From Paramoeba atlantica (Eukaryota > Discosea), in NCBI GenBank assembly GCA_977017575.1, contig CDRNVI010000161.1, positions 29,127 to 93,126 on the forward strand: a stretch of DNA of 64,000 bases, read 5' to 3'. A program made the translations under genes and the position numbers. The notes beneath the pieces were generated by a model, which saw nothing but the letters and a program-made list of their open reading frames with translations, was not told where the DNA came from and ran no database searches. This document shows positions 1 to 11,338 of the stretch, piece by piece. Each line of letters starts with the position of its first letter. The first letter of the stretch is position 1.

Positions 1-1447
<1,447 letters not shown>

Positions 1448-1780
1448 TTTTTTATTTTAAAAAATAATAACTATTTTTTATTATTTTTTTCTTTTTACTT
1501 ATTTTTAACTTGAGGTAACAGATATATTTACTTCCCTCCCTCCCTCATCCCCTCTCATTTTTTTCGTTCAATAAATTTTACTTGAGGGTTGAGTATAACC
1601 GACTATCTTTATTTGTTGTTTTTCTATATTTGTAAGATTCTGGTAAGGTTTTTTCCTTCTTTGTGAACTGATAAAGTCCCAGCAGTCACCAAAAAAAAAA
1701 AAAAAAAAAAAAAAAATTTTCTATATTTGTATTCTCTCCCTTTTTTCTTTTTTGGTTATTTTCACCTTTTTTGATAAGAT
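1448..1780. other. IGS start: T/A- and C-rich spacer with poly(A) run
   Basis: Non-coding spacer just downstream of 28S, largely shared with unit 2 (41379-41580). It has T-rich tracts, a CCCTCCCT cluster near 1533-1555 whose length differs from unit 2, and an A-run at about 1690-1716. The A-run follows the motif gaactgataaagtcccagca, which is also found ahead of the tRNA-Thr loci. A Pol I terminator is expected here but none can be named. Confidence 0.6.
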
Positions 1781-1851
1781 GCGCTGCTAGTCTAGTGGCA
1801 GGATGTCCGCCTTCCAAGCGGACGGGCCGGGTTCGATTCCCGGGTGGCGCA
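1781..1851 (+). tRNA. tRNA-Gly (anticodon TCC)
   Basis: Complete cloverleaf. The acceptor stem gcgctgc pairs with gtggcgc (two G-T pairs), the anticodon stem gtccg/cggac encloses loop ccttccaag with TCC, and the T-arm/B-box is gggttcgattccc. It is followed directly by a run of ten or more T, a Pol III terminator. It is transcribed in the same direction as the rRNA genes, 334 bp after 28S. The copy in the next unit (41581-41636) has lost its 5' quarter, so only this one looks functional in the window. Confidence 0.9.
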
Positions 1852-2110
1852 TTTTTTTTTTTTCAAAATCCCTTCAAGGTCACCTGGCTCACAGCCACCC
1901 CTTCTCCTTTGCAAGAGCTCTTGATATCTGGTATCAGTTCCCTTTCGGTTTTTCTTGCTTCAAATGGAGATTCAAAAATTGTATCCAGATCATTTTTTTG
2001 GAAAAAGCTTGGAAAAACTCATAAAAATTTGTAACACCCTTTTTAATCAGTGTCTCTTTTTTATTGATATTTTTTTGGGAGAAAAACACAGCCATTCCAG
2101 ATACCACCCC
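1852..2110. other. Spacer shared between units
   Basis: Sequence downstream of tRNA-Gly (motifs tcacctggctcacagccacc and ggagattcaaaaattgtatc) is found again at 41637-41950 with small indels. I recognise no gene in it. The sharing shows that the tRNA and its 3' flank are inherited as one block in the rDNA array. Confidence 0.5.
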
Positions 2111-2400
2111 AAATCAGGGTATATTCTTTTTTCTTTTTTTTTTTTCCCTTTTTTTTTTTTCCCCTTTTTTTTTTTTTCCCCTTTTTTTCTTTTTCCTTTC
2201 CTTTTTCCTTTCCTTTTTCCTTTCCTTTTCCCTTTCCCTTTCCCTTTCCCTTTCCCTTTCCCTTTCCCTTCCCTTTCCCTTTCCCTTCCCTTTCCCTTTT
2301 CTTTCCTTTCTTTTTCTCTAATCTTTCTTTTCTTCTTTCTTTTTCCCCCTCTCTTATTTCTTTTTTTTTTCCTTCTTCTTTGTTGCAATTCTTTTTTTTC
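2111..2400. repeat. Pyrimidine tract with (TTTCCC)n hexamers
   Basis: Nearly pure T/C on the + strand. It is T-rich first, then regular tttccc hexamers at about 2224-2300, then T/C mixture. The unit-2 equivalent is 42088-42270, with a longer and cleaner hexamer run. Open frames through it encode only K/G/R/E or F/P/L repeats and are artefacts of composition. Confidence 0.85.
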
Positions 2401-2682
2401 TTTCTATCAGTCTTTTGAGATTCTCAATTGATAAAGTTTTGTCCAATCACAACCAGTATTTGTCAATTATTCAAGACAAGTTGTATTCTCTTGCTGTGCC
2501 TTGATCTTCTCTTTCAAATTGGATTTGATTTGTTTTTGTTTTTTATGTTTTCTTAATTTTTTAAAGTTGATAAAGTTTTTTTTGATTTTTTTTGATTTAT
2601 CTTTTCTTTCAGCTCTTCTTTCAATTGTGAACTGATCAAGTCCCAGTGGCCACTAAAAAAAAATCTTTTTTTTTAAACAAGT
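2401..2682. other. T-rich spacer before the tRNA-Thr relic
   Basis: AT-rich sequence with several ttgataaagtttt-type repeats. It ends with a second copy of the gaactgatcaagtcccagtg motif and an A-run (about 2627-2665), 18 bp before the tRNA-Thr relic. No gene seen. Confidence 0.45.
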
Positions 2683-2730
2683 GGTTCTATAGCTGGCAGA
2701 GCACCACCCTAGTAAGGTGGAGAATCTGAA
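2683..2730 (+). pseudogene. tRNA-Thr (AGT) relic
   Basis: Compared with the intact tRNA-Thr of unit 2 (44691-44763), this copy keeps the anticodon arm ccacc-ctagtaa-ggtgg with AGT. It has lost five bases of the D-stem (cttag) and has substitutions in the acceptor stem (ggttcta for ggctcca). The T-arm and 3' acceptor strand are unrecognisable after 2722. Without a B-box it cannot be an active Pol III gene. Confidence 0.82.
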
Positions 2731-3233
2731 AGTCAAACTTGCTCCTCTTTATACTTGCAATTTGGAAAAGGGACTTTGAAGTGCTCTGGTGGGAGAACAC
2801 AAAAACTTTTGGTTGGGGAATCAAACAATATGAAGATGACACTGCTGTTGATAGGAAGGGGCCAACTTTTTTGTCAAACTTCCAAAGTTCCAAACTTTTC
2901 TGTTGTAGAGCATTGGATGGGTTGGTTGTGCTCAGGGATGACATTTTGTAATGGTTTCCCCTTGCTAAGTCAGTATCTTGTTGCTGGATCTTGAAAAATT
3001 ACAGCTCCATTCCTCTACTAAAGATTAGGGCTCAAAAGGTGGTTTACAGTCCTGTCATCATCAGGCAAAACCACTTCAGGAATTGTTCAAGCAATTTGAG
3101 AATGTTGAAGAGCATTTTATTTCAAGAGCCTGTGTTTAAAAGCACATAGGTTATCATAGAAACCAGTGATGATATGATGGCTTTTCTGAGTTTGATGACT
3201 TCACAAAAAAACAGAGTTTGAACACGGACATTG
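2731..3233. other. Conserved spacer block between tRNA-Thr and tRNA-Met
   Basis: The part from about 2900 to 3230 matches 44967-45289 of unit 2 with few changes. Short frames exist in both units (for example FTKDYGSKGGSQSYHHQAKP in unit 2), but unit 1 breaks them, so they are more likely a fossil coding fragment than a gene. Family not recognised. Confidence 0.4.
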
Positions 3234-3306
3234 GCTTCCGTGGCTCAGTCGGTAGAGCGTCAGTCTCATAATCTGAAGGTCGTGAGTTCGATCCTCACCG
3301 GGAGCA
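3234..3306 (+). tRNA. tRNA-Met, elongator type (anticodon CAT)
   Basis: Full cloverleaf: acceptor gcttccg with cgggagc, D-arm gctcagtcggtagagc, anticodon arm tcagtctcataatctga (the arrangement typical of eukaryotic elongator Met), T-arm gtgagttcgatcctcac, discriminator A, and a T9 run downstream as Pol III terminator. Same orientation as 28S. The unit-2 copy (45290-45362) carries substitutions in the T-loop, T-stem and D-loop, so this one is the better candidate for function. Confidence 0.93.
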
Positions 3307-4323
3307 CTTTTTTTTTTGTCTTTTGATTTTTTTTTTGAATCAGGGTGGAGTTTATTGACTTGTTTTCGATTTTTGACATTGAGAAAAGTTATGAAATTCA
3401 TCAGGTTCAGTGAAAAGTACAAGTCAATGAAAACACAGCAACACAATCTTCATCCATTTTCTTTTTTCAATTTTTACAGGTTTGAAATCATGTAATGGTG
3501 GAACTCAGAGCAGAGAAGATATGATCTCACCCAGATACCCCATCTTCAACAAAAACAATTGGCAGCCCAGGATGCAACACTCAAGGAACACATCAGACTA
3601 CAATTGAAGGTTTAAAGACTCAAATTTCAAAAACTGATGAGCCAAAGCAGAATATCACTCTGTTTGACAACAAGACAAGGGAGCTCTACAAACCAGTTTC
3701 TTGGCTGATTCATGATGATGTGACACCAGCAGGAATGATCAAAGAACTTGATGAATAACAGGTGGAAATTTGTGTGAGGTTGCTTTCATGCATGAGGATA
3801 TTCAAGAGCAGTTGAAAACCTGGCAAAAATCCCTGGGGAAAAAATGGTGCCCAAAATCCCAACAGACATCTGGCAGTACATACAGAAGGATGGTGAACTG
3901 AAGGCTGGGAGCAGTTGCGACTGAGGAGCATCTTCAGGCAATGTCCAACAACATCCTACATATCATGAGAGCCATCCCAGGTGCCAAGGAAGATAAGACT
4001 CAATCCGACCAATTGCTTAAAACATTGATTGCGCTCATAACAATGTATTCCTTGAGGATGTGTGTGTTGTAATTACAAAATGTTGCTCACCAGAAACTCA
4101 ACCTTTCACCTTTGGATTTTAAATCTCCACCAACTGTTGTCAGGAGAGAGGAGATAGCAAGAGCTCAATTGAGGAAGAAGTCTACAAGAGGAGTCAGAGA
4201 AGAGGATTGTGTGAAAGTGATGGGGCAGTCTGTTGCAACCACTTTGAAGCAAAGCCACCATTCAAGAAAAGAAGAAGGTTTGCGCACCAAACTGCTACCA
4301 CCTTTGTTGATTGTGGAAATTCC
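3307..4323. other. Spacer with decayed coding-like sequence
   Basis: Positions 3345-3600 match 47320-47560 of unit 2, which leads there into a frame with a zinc knuckle; here the match ends near 3605. The rest (3600-4323) reads like decayed coding sequence (balanced composition, short broken frames) but no family is recognisable. It is probably the remains of the same gag-like element, interrupted by the PIF-like transposon. Confidence 0.4.
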
Positions 4324-4326
4324 AAA

Positions 4327-5434
4327 GGGAGACAGTCCCCTTTTTTTAGGGGTCTAAAATAAATGACTTGTACTCTCTGAAGTGGAGAGTCAGAAAAGTC
4401 ACTTTTTTGGTGATTGACTTGGGCAATCAAAAATAACTGGAGAGGGACAATAAGAATTAACTAATTTTTTATGACAAGCCAGAGCAAAGTTGATCAAACA
4501 ATTATGTTGGTCTTTATCTTCATAGAAGGGGCAAGAGAGAGCAGCAAAAGTCTGTTTACACCAACCATACGGTGACTCAACTTTTCCTCTTACAAATGCA
4601 ATTGCTTCATTTTTCTCTTGATCCTCAGCACTCAATGAATGGGGAACTCTCTTTCCACGGATTATTCGAGGCCTTCCAGCGTTTGACTTGTTTGTGACCA
4701 ACACCAACTTATCGAAAAATTTTGTTGCTGCTCGAAAGTGGTTGTCTGCAATGATGTGTGGTCCCAGAAAAGAGGTCATCAAGTCGATTCGCATAAAAAA
4801 TAGTGATATCTCCATCATAATCTTTTGGTGAATGGATCCCACTAACCCATTCAGCCCCACCTTTTGCATTGTGAAGTGTCACCCACCACCAACCAGGAGC
4901 TTTAAGTTTGTGTGAGTACCATTTTGCCCTCCACTTCTTGCGAACTGTCTGTTGGGCCCTTTAATTTTAAAATCAGATGAATCCATCCATAAACAGTCAA
5001 ATTGGCATGGTGGTGGTCATTCAGTTCTTTGGGCCATTTCCACAAATGAAAGAAAGGGTGCTTGGGACCAAGATTGTTTTTGCCCACTTTAGCAACTCGA
5101 AGCGAACAACTTGAACTGTTGTGTTGGATTGCTTTTTGGCCCATTGGGAGCCAATCGTGCACCTTTTTTCGGAGTTTGCCCATCCCAACCGCAAATAGAT
5201 CCTTGTACATTACAAGATGATACACAGACACAGCAAAACCAGAAGGTCTCTGTTCACTCCAAAGCTTTGGTTTTTGAGATTCCAAAAAATTTAGAATCTC
5301 CTTCAAAGTCTCTTCTCCCAGCTTCTCTTTCACAGCAAATATGATATCTTTCTTTCTCAACCCTTCAACCCCCACCATTGGTGAAAGAGTACAACTCATT
5401 TTATTTAGCTCTCTAAATTAGGGGACTATCTCCC
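4327..5434 (-). mobile_element. PIF/Harbinger-like DNA transposon with TIRs
   Basis: The left end gggagacagtcccc plus about 25 further bases is an inverted match to the right end (reverse complement gggagatagtcccctaattt), giving terminal inverted repeats of about 40 bp (4327-4368 and 5393-5434). Both sides are flanked by aaa (4324-4326, 5435-5437), consistent with the 3-bp target duplication of the PIF/Harbinger superfamily. The interior encodes a broken DDE transposase on the minus strand. Unit 2 has no copy at the corresponding place, so the insertion is recent relative to unit divergence or was lost there. Confidence 0.75.
4399..5399 (-). pseudogene. DDE transposase (IS5/PIF type), frame-broken
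   Basis: Two minus-strand frames form one former protein. The upstream part (5399 to 4902, 165 codons) has an N-terminal helical region followed by SVYHLVMYKDLFAVGMGKLR, as in DDE_Tnp_4-type enzymes, then breaks where the first catalytic Asp block would be; another frame reads LWMDSSDFKIKG there. The downstream part (4869 to 4399, 156 codons) has IIADNHF (second Asp) and NEAIAFVRGKVESPYGW (the Glu block). The order Asp...Asp...Glu fits the family. Frameshifts between the parts make it inactive. Family assignment is by motif reading only. Confidence 0.72.
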
Positions 5435-5437
5435 AAA

Positions 5438-6660
5438 GAAAATTGTCAATTATTTCATTACAGTGAATAGAGCATCTATTCTGTGGTCTCTCAAATAATC
5501 CTCAAAGAGTGTGTGGCTGTGTACAACAAAATTCCTCAATCTGGTTTTTTGACATCCTTGCACAGGACAATTTGGAGAGCAATAAAGGTGCAGGGTGTTT
5601 TGGAAACCCTGACCCCCCCCCCAAACAGTCTGTGTCTGGTTGGTGTTTTACATTGTGTCAATCCCAAACTTGTTTCCTTTGAATTTTGGTATCAGAAAAG
5701 AGGTCTCATATATCCATGGAAAAGGAAAGGAGGAAGCTCCAAGCTTTGAAGAACTTCAGAGTGATTACCAACACTTTGAGTGGAGAGTTATTGAGTCAAA
5801 TGTGAAGGAACTTGGAGATGATCTGAAGCTCCATATTACCTTGCTGGATTCAATTAGTTGGGAGATGGTGACTGAGGCACTGTGGACCCCCTCTTTATCC
5901 TAGATGGTTTTCGACAAGCACTTGGGGCAACTTGAAGAGGAGGAAGACGTTTTGGATGCCATGAGGTATTCGAAATTTGATACAAAGCGAAATTTTTGGA
6001 TTTGGGGAAATGTGGTGGGAATTGGTCCCTTGTGATTTCCAACTTCCTTCTGGAATCCTGTTTTACCAATAATGTGACTTGTCCACAAAGCGCCAAGAAT
6101 CCCCAATCAAGTTTACCAAGCCTGTGTGAGAAGGTTAAGGCTTTGAACTGATACAGGCTCTCAATACAATGTTCAATGTGGCTGAAGTGCTCAATAACTC
6201 TGAAGAAGACAAGGAGAAACACAACAAGCCTTTGAATTTGAGTGTGTTCTTTGTGCCACTCTGTGGGGTCACAAATAAAATTTTTATTCTTATTTCTCTC
6301 AACAAAACAATTTGATTTTAAACAACAAAAAAAGAGGAGTGGGGGGGGCAGGAACATCACCCACTCACTTGCTCTTTAAAATAATAAATTGATTTTTATT
6401 GAATCTAACAATTACTTTTTGAAAAGGCAACAATCCTTTTTTTTTTCCCCTGCCTCTCTCTCTCTTTTCTTTCTTGTCTCCACTTCAAATATGATTTTTT
6501 GGGGGGTCACCAAAATACATTCAAAAAGAGAAAAAAATTAAAAACAGCAATTTGAAAAGTTTGAAATGACAAAAAAAGAAAGAAAACCTCAGAACAATCT
6601 TTGGAAGGTTGAGACAAAAATCCAAAAAGACAAAAAAAAAGGAAAGGAAAGAAAGAAAAA
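5438..6660. other. Spacer; fragments shared with unit 2
   Basis: About 6100-6240 corresponds to 48090-48240 and 6250-6660 to 48640-49068. A frame at 5640-5903 (EELQSDYQHFEWRVIESNVK) looks coding-like but is short and has no recognisable domain. The part from 6300 is low-complexity A/C- and T-rich. No gene supported. Confidence 0.4.
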
Positions 6661-6727
6661 CAAAAGAAACAAAAGAAACAAAAGAAACAAAAGAAACAAA
6701 AGAAACAAAAGAAACAAAAGAAACAAA
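6661..6727. repeat. Nonamer tandem repeat (CAAAAGAAA)7
   Basis: About 7.4 perfect copies of a 9-bp unit. The same locus in unit 2 (49069-49117) has about 5.4 copies. Because 9 bp is three codons, the frame reads a K-E-T repeat, which explains the apparent ORF. It is a convenient length marker to tell rDNA units apart. Confidence 0.95.
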
Positions 6728-7656
6728 CCATGAAAAGTCAAAAAAAAAACCAAAGGAAAAAGAGGAGATCCTCAACAACCCAAACACAAACTTTTACCAA
6801 ACAAAGTCTCTCTTTCTTTCTCTCTCTCTTCTCTCTTCTCTTCCTCCTTTTCACAAAACAAAACAAAAAAGCGTTGAGCCGCTGATTTAGATCCCTTAAT
6901 TTTTCGGGAAAGAGAAAGGGCGAAAAGATGCTCTTTGTCAGCTTGATAATTGGTTGTTTTTTTTTTTCGTTTTTTCTTCCTCTTCTTCTCTCCTCTTCAC
7001 CCTCTTCAGTTTTCTTCTTCCGACCTCTTCAGTTCCCCCTCCCTCTCTTTTTTTCCTCTTTCATTCTCTTTTCCACTCAATGTGACCTCCATTGAGGGAG
7101 CTTCCAAACTGACTTGAACAACTGCCTTTTTCTGTGGGGTGGGTGATGGGGGGAGAGGGAGTAAAAGGGGGGAATGCAAAGGGAGAGGGGAGAGGGGGGG
7201 GGGTTAAAAGGGATGGTGATAGAATCAACCACAAATATCATGATGATAATTTTTTGAGGAGGGGTGGGGGGGGGGGATGTTTCATGGGAGGGAGAGGGGA
7301 GAGGGGCATTCTGGCTGATCAAGAAAAGAGGTTTTTTTCTCCTTCTCTTCTCTTTTTCCTTTTTCTCCCTTTTTTTGTTTTTTTGAGTTTTCCTTTTTTT
7401 TCTTTTCTTGGGTTTTCTTTTTTTCTTTTTTCTCCATCTGTTTTTTTTCTCCTTTTTTCTTTTCTTTCTTTTGTCTTTCCCTTTTTTTTTCTTGTTTTTT
7501 TTTTCTTTTTTTTCTCACTGCTGTTTTCCCTTTGTCTTTTCCCTCTCTTGAGGGTAATTCTTTTTTTGGTTCCTCTCTTTTCTTTCCTTTTTGTTCGTGA
7601 GATTGGAAGATTTCATCTGGGAGGACAATGTTTTTGTGTTTTTTTCATTTGGATTT
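6728..7656. other. Conserved IGS block, then pyrimidine tract
   Basis: The stretch 6869-6955 (including gagccgctgatttagatccc) is nearly identical in unit 2 (49257-49340). 7075-7320 is G-rich with runs up to nine G and also conserved. 7330-7540 is T/C-rich. No ORF of credible composition is present. The 6869-6955 block is the best-conserved short piece here and could be a regulatory or small-RNA element, but I see no diagnostic boxes. Confidence 0.45.
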
Positions 7657-7706
7657 TTCATCCTCTCTGGATGTGAATCTGAAAATTTGAACCCAGAGAA
7701 TATGAA
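7657..7706. repeat. 50-nt palindrome (CTCTCTGG...CCCAGAGA family)
   Basis: An inverted repeat whose arms read tcatcctctctgg and acccagagaatatga around an inner aaattt core. Counterparts lie at 50044-50093 (allelic), 24438-24488 and 52914-52963. The arms are shared while surrounding sequences differ, which marks a dispersed family. This copy has a few arm mismatches. Confidence 0.7.
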
Positions 7707-7808
7707 ACAAAATAACAAATACCCACAATCACAATGGAAAACAAAAAATGGAAGAGCAAGAAGGGGGGGAAGGAGAAGAAAAAAAGAGAAGAAAAAAAAG
7801 AAAAAAAA

Positions 7809-7914
7809 GGTCTTCAGCACTCAGGATTCGAATGTGATCACCCACCATTCTCCTAACCAAGCCCACAGCAGTTCTGATGGGATCAGGTGCTTTCAATTGG
7901 GTATGACTGAAGAC
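7809..7914 (-). pseudogene. 5S rRNA-derived gene with internal deletion
   Basis: Read on the minus strand, the 5' end gtcttcag pairs perfectly with the 3' end ctgaagac (helix I). Between them are 5S hallmarks in order: catacc, gcacctgatcccatcagaac, gggcttggttag, atggtgggtgatcac, and gaatcctgagtgctgaagac. A T8 run follows on that strand, as expected for Pol III termination. The length of about 106 nt is roughly 14 nt short. The missing part (about cagaagttaagca after cagaact) removes helix III/loop and the internal A-box control region, so I call it a pseudogene. It is absent from unit 2, where the region is replaced. Confidence 0.82.
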
Positions 7915-8427
7915 ACTTTCTCTTCTTTTTTTTCTCCTTTTTATCAATCCAATTATCCAAAATCAACAAAAAAAGAAAAGAGAAGAGAGAAGAGAAAGAG
8001 TTCAACTCTCTTTTCTCAGAATAAAAAACTTGTTTTAATCTGAAATAAAAGGAGCAGGACTGAAAGGAAAAACATAAAATGGAAAACGAAAAACAGAAAA
8101 CAAAAAAACAAATCAAGGAAAGAGAGAGAGTAATGGTCTTGAAGAAGAAAGAAGTAAAAAAGGAAAAGAAAAGGATGTGAAAGAAAAAACAGAAAGAAAG
8201 AGATACAACCACCAAAAGAAAAGAGAAAAATAACTGAGAAAAAGAGAAAAAGAGAGAAGGAGAAAAAACCACAACCCACAAAAAAAAAAACTGAAACAGG
8301 AAATGATGGACCTCTATTTTGGGTCCGGATGGTTTTTTTTTTGTTGGCTCACGAAAGAGGGAGGGGAAGAGGAGAGGGAGGAGAGGGAGGAAGCGAAAAG
8401 GTTCCAGAGAGAGAGAGTGTGTGTGTT
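7915..8427. other. Purine-rich spacer
   Basis: A/G-rich on the + strand (aaagaaaagagaa-type repeats, a gaggagagggaggag cluster near 8355-8395, and a (GA)n/(GT)n run just before 8427). The unit-1 sequence joins the piggyBac remnant here, whereas unit 2 has 4.7 kb of other sequence at the same place. Frames through it are compositional. Confidence 0.6.
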
Positions 8428-9184
8428 CAGTTGTGAAGAAAAAACAATATTGGCCCAAAGGAATTCCAGGGGAAGAGATTGTTGCACACCTCAAGGAGAA
8501 GGAACCTGGTTATGTGTGAAAGTGAAGAAAGGATCTCTGAGAGGTTATAAATTCTATGTGGAGGCTTTCCAAGATGTTCATCACTCTTCTATAATGATTA
8601 ATACCTGGGGAACTTCTTTTCCCACTGGTTGCCCACGAAATCGCAAGCTTGAAGGCCAAAGACTCTCCCTGTGATATACTCAGCCTCTTGACTTTTACTA
8701 TCAAACCAGGCATTGTGTGGATGATCACAACCAACTGAGGCAAGGTTCTCTCTCCTTGGAGAGTTCCTGGAAGACCAAAAAATGGGTCCACAGGCAGTTT
8801 GCTTTCATTCTTGTAGTTGTGGAAGTCAATGCCTTCCTCATATTTCAGCACTTTTTCCCTCAAGCCAAAGAGCTCTCCTTTGCAGAATTTCGTTTTGAGG
8901 TTGCCCAAGGTCTACTCTCTCAGAATCATCCCTTGGATGAAGGCTATAACCTGCGAATACCACTCCCAACTCATGTAGAACATCATCTGATGATCAAGCC
9001 CAACTTTGCTGGAGTTTGGTGAAATGGTAATTGGACTGAAGCCAGACAAGAGTACCAGAAGAGTAGATGCAATGGGACAAATTGTACAAAGAAAGTTCGA
9101 ACCTATTGCTCCTGTGATCAAACACTCATTTTTTGTTCAGGTTGCTTTGCTGACCATATGAGCAGGCACATGACTGAGGACTAA
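8428..9184 (+). pseudogene. piggyBac-type transposase, 3' remnant
   Basis: Starts abruptly at SVVKKKQYWPKGIPGEEI, the segment that follows the second catalytic Asp in piggyBac-like enzymes. The acidic block DFYYQTRHCVDDHNQ (probable third Asp), a frame (8717-9022) reading VHRQFAFILVVVEVNAFLIF, and a C-terminal cysteine-rich domain (C-x4-C, CSC, CSGCF, H-x3-H) ending at 9182-9184 follow. Internal stops and frame changes (for example tga at 9021-9023) inactivate it. The N-terminal half and the first two catalytic Asp are missing, unlike unit 2 (53454-55532). piggyBac transposases cut and paste at TTAA. Confidence 0.82.
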
Positions 9185-9360
9185 TTAGTCCTTTTGAAAA
9201 ATGATGTTTTTTTTTTTTGGTGACTCAATTTTTTTTTTCAAAAAACAATATTTGGACAAATATTTCTTGATATTCTTGTTTAAAAGATCTTTATTAAAAA
9301 GTTTATCAAAAAAAATCTCCCCTCCACCCACCAGTGGCTTCAAAAAAAGAGTCAAAAATA

Positions 9361-9396
9361 GGAGCCTAATTAGTCTTTTGGCCTGGAAGGAACCCG
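9361..9396 (-). repeat. piggyBac right terminal inverted repeat
   Basis: ggagcctaattag...cctggaaggaacccgat here is the reverse complement of the outer and inner parts of 53283-53336 in unit 2 (atcgggttccttccagg ... ctaattaggctcc). A TTAA follows at 9411-9414, the canonical piggyBac target. The left end of this copy was deleted together with its 5' half. Confidence 0.7.
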
Positions 9397-9429
9397 ATTT
9401 TCTGGAGAGTTTAACAATTTTATTTGTTT

Positions 9430-11032
9430 TTTTTCTGGTTTTTCTGGTTTTTTCTTTTTTTCTGGTTTTTCCTTTTCTTTTGGAAGATGGTGAAACATTT
9501 CTCCCAGAGTCTCACAGTTTTTGTGCTGTGTGGTTCACATATCTCAGATCAATCTTTTTCTTTGGTACAAAAAGGGTGGAGATGCTGCTGTTGGTGAAGT
9601 CTCCTCTTTGTCCTGTTCCTTTGCATACTTCTTGAGTACTTTCTCTGGCCTTCTTTTCCATTGTTTATCCCTCTTGATTATCCTTGGTTTTGGTCTCTTC
9701 CCTTTTTGGAGTAGAGTTTCTCAAGCCAACTCCAAAACCCCCCCCCTTATTTATTTTGATCTCAATCTTCCATCTTCTTTTCTTTCTGATTGCAATCTGA
9801 ACCAATTGGGCCAATTCAACATTCAAATAGGTTCTTGGCTGCTTCCTCTTAACTGCCCAAAAGGTGGCTTGACAAAAGGTCTCAATATCTAGACCCCCCC
9901 TTGCATCCCCTGAGGATCTCAGTGACCCTTATCAAGGGGGGAAATATTCATCCTTTTGGCCAACTGAGCTGATTGGCATTACTAGTTTGCTCCTCTTGGG
10001 TTCATATTTCTTCATCACTTTCTTTGAAATCTCCTTGAACCTCCTCATTTGATAACATCCACCTCTCAAGATCCTTGAATTTCCTAAAGTTGGTGTTAGA
10101 GAATCATTTTCTTCTGTTCTTGTTGATAGGATTGAAGATTTCTCCTAAATCAAATTTCACTTTCTCATCCTTTCCATTCTCATGTGTCTCTCTCTCTCTT
10201 TTATTTCTTTCTCAAGTCCTAAATTCTCTTTCTCCATTTCCCCCTATTCCCCTCATTAATTCCACAAGCTGGTCTTCCACACCATGCTTGCATGAATTTG
10301 ATCATGGTGACTACAATGATGAGGTACAAGAGTGCTTTTTATGTGCAGAAAGTGCTTAGATTCTTTGATCAAGGATATCTTTTGAGATATTGCATTCCTT
10401 CTGATGATGTGTGCGCTTTTTGTCCATCTCCTGTGCACCCCATTTTGCCCCTCATCCACTCTTGTCTTACCCCTTCCTTCTTCTTTGCCTTCTTCTCCTC
10501 TGGTTTTTAATTTACTTTAAAGATGTCAGATCATGCAAGATGAACTTGTGGACACAGGATTGGAAATTCAAAATTGATTATTCTTTGCTTCTATTTTTGA
10601 TTCTGGTAATATTCCATTCAAGAGAAGATTTCTCATTTGTTTACAAAATGAATCAACCATTTGTTCAATTCAGGTCTATTGGTTTGTCTCCTCTCCAATA
10701 TCTCTGCTTGTCCTTACCCCTCTCCTTAGGAGTTTGTTCATCAGTTATTCAAACTAAGTCTTGCTCAGATAAAGCATTAATCTTTTGGGTGACTCTTTTG
10801 TGCCCTACATTTGGTTTTGGCATGGGTGTGTGCACTCAAAACAAGTTGACCCATGCAACACCTCAGGCCCAAAATGATGACTGTTTGTTGAGGGAGCAAG
10901 TTGACTCATGTTTTCTGATGACTCTTGTCTGGTTTGAGCAGGGGATCAAAGTTTCAAAATAAATCTCTTTCCAGATCTCCAATGATGAGAGTGAAACTGT
11001 CATCTTGCTCATGATGAACAGTAACAGTTGAA
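9430..11032. other. Conserved IGS block, unrecognised coding-like fragments
   Basis: Matches 55764-57545 of unit 2 closely. Both strands show long but broken frames. On the minus strand around 9960-10050 the frame RRFKEISKKVMKKYEPKRSK looks protein-like, and again near 9600 (KKYAKEQDKEETSP), suggesting a decayed transposon ORF. At about 10830 unit 1 lacks some 200 bp that unit 2 has (57152-57352), at a site bordered by gtgcac in both. No family could be named. Confidence 0.4.
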
Positions 11033-11338
11033 TCATTTTTGTTTGTCTAATTTTCTTTTGAGTTCATCAAGGTCCTTACAATTCTCAATCATTTCATTGA
11101 GTTGTGTCAGCATTTGCTTCTTTGCTGCTTGGAGGTCGATTTCCTCTTCTCTTTTCCTTTTGGGTGGTGGAGGGGTTTGATCAGATTGAGCAAACCACTG
11201 GACCAGGTTCATGCAATTACTTGAGAACATTTCAAAAGCTATATGTTGCCATAAGTTGAGATGAGGGAGGACCAAGTCTTGTGTCCCTGGCCAATTCTTT
11301 TCACTTTTAAAAGTTTTCCAATGTTCAGCCAAAGACAT
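11033..11338 (-). CDS. Conserved 101-codon ORF, unknown function
   Basis: ATG to TGA, 101 residues, starting MSLAEHWKTFKSEKNWPGTQ. It has an N-terminal helix/aromatic region (W7, W16, W30), then PPPPKRKREEE, a likely nuclear localisation signal at about residues 57-67, and a charged C-terminal helix (KKQMLTQLNEMIENCKDLDE) predicted to coil. The copy in unit 2 is open over the same length with eight base differences, five silent and three replacing (K11E, K14R, D68N). This bias toward silent change is weak evidence for selection. Not recognised; it could be an accessory protein of a resident transposon. Confidence 0.45.
   Translation of the reverse strand: MSLAEHWKTFKSEKNWPGTQDLVLPHLNLWQHIAFEMFSSNCMNLVQWFAQSDQTPPPPKRKREEEIDLQAAKKQMLTQLNEMIENCKDLDELKRKLDKQK

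Noticed and set aside
2047..2388. Long K/G/R-rich and F/P-rich ORFs over the pyrimidine tract
   Set aside because: Composition artefact of hexamer repeats; the frames change with repeat length between units.
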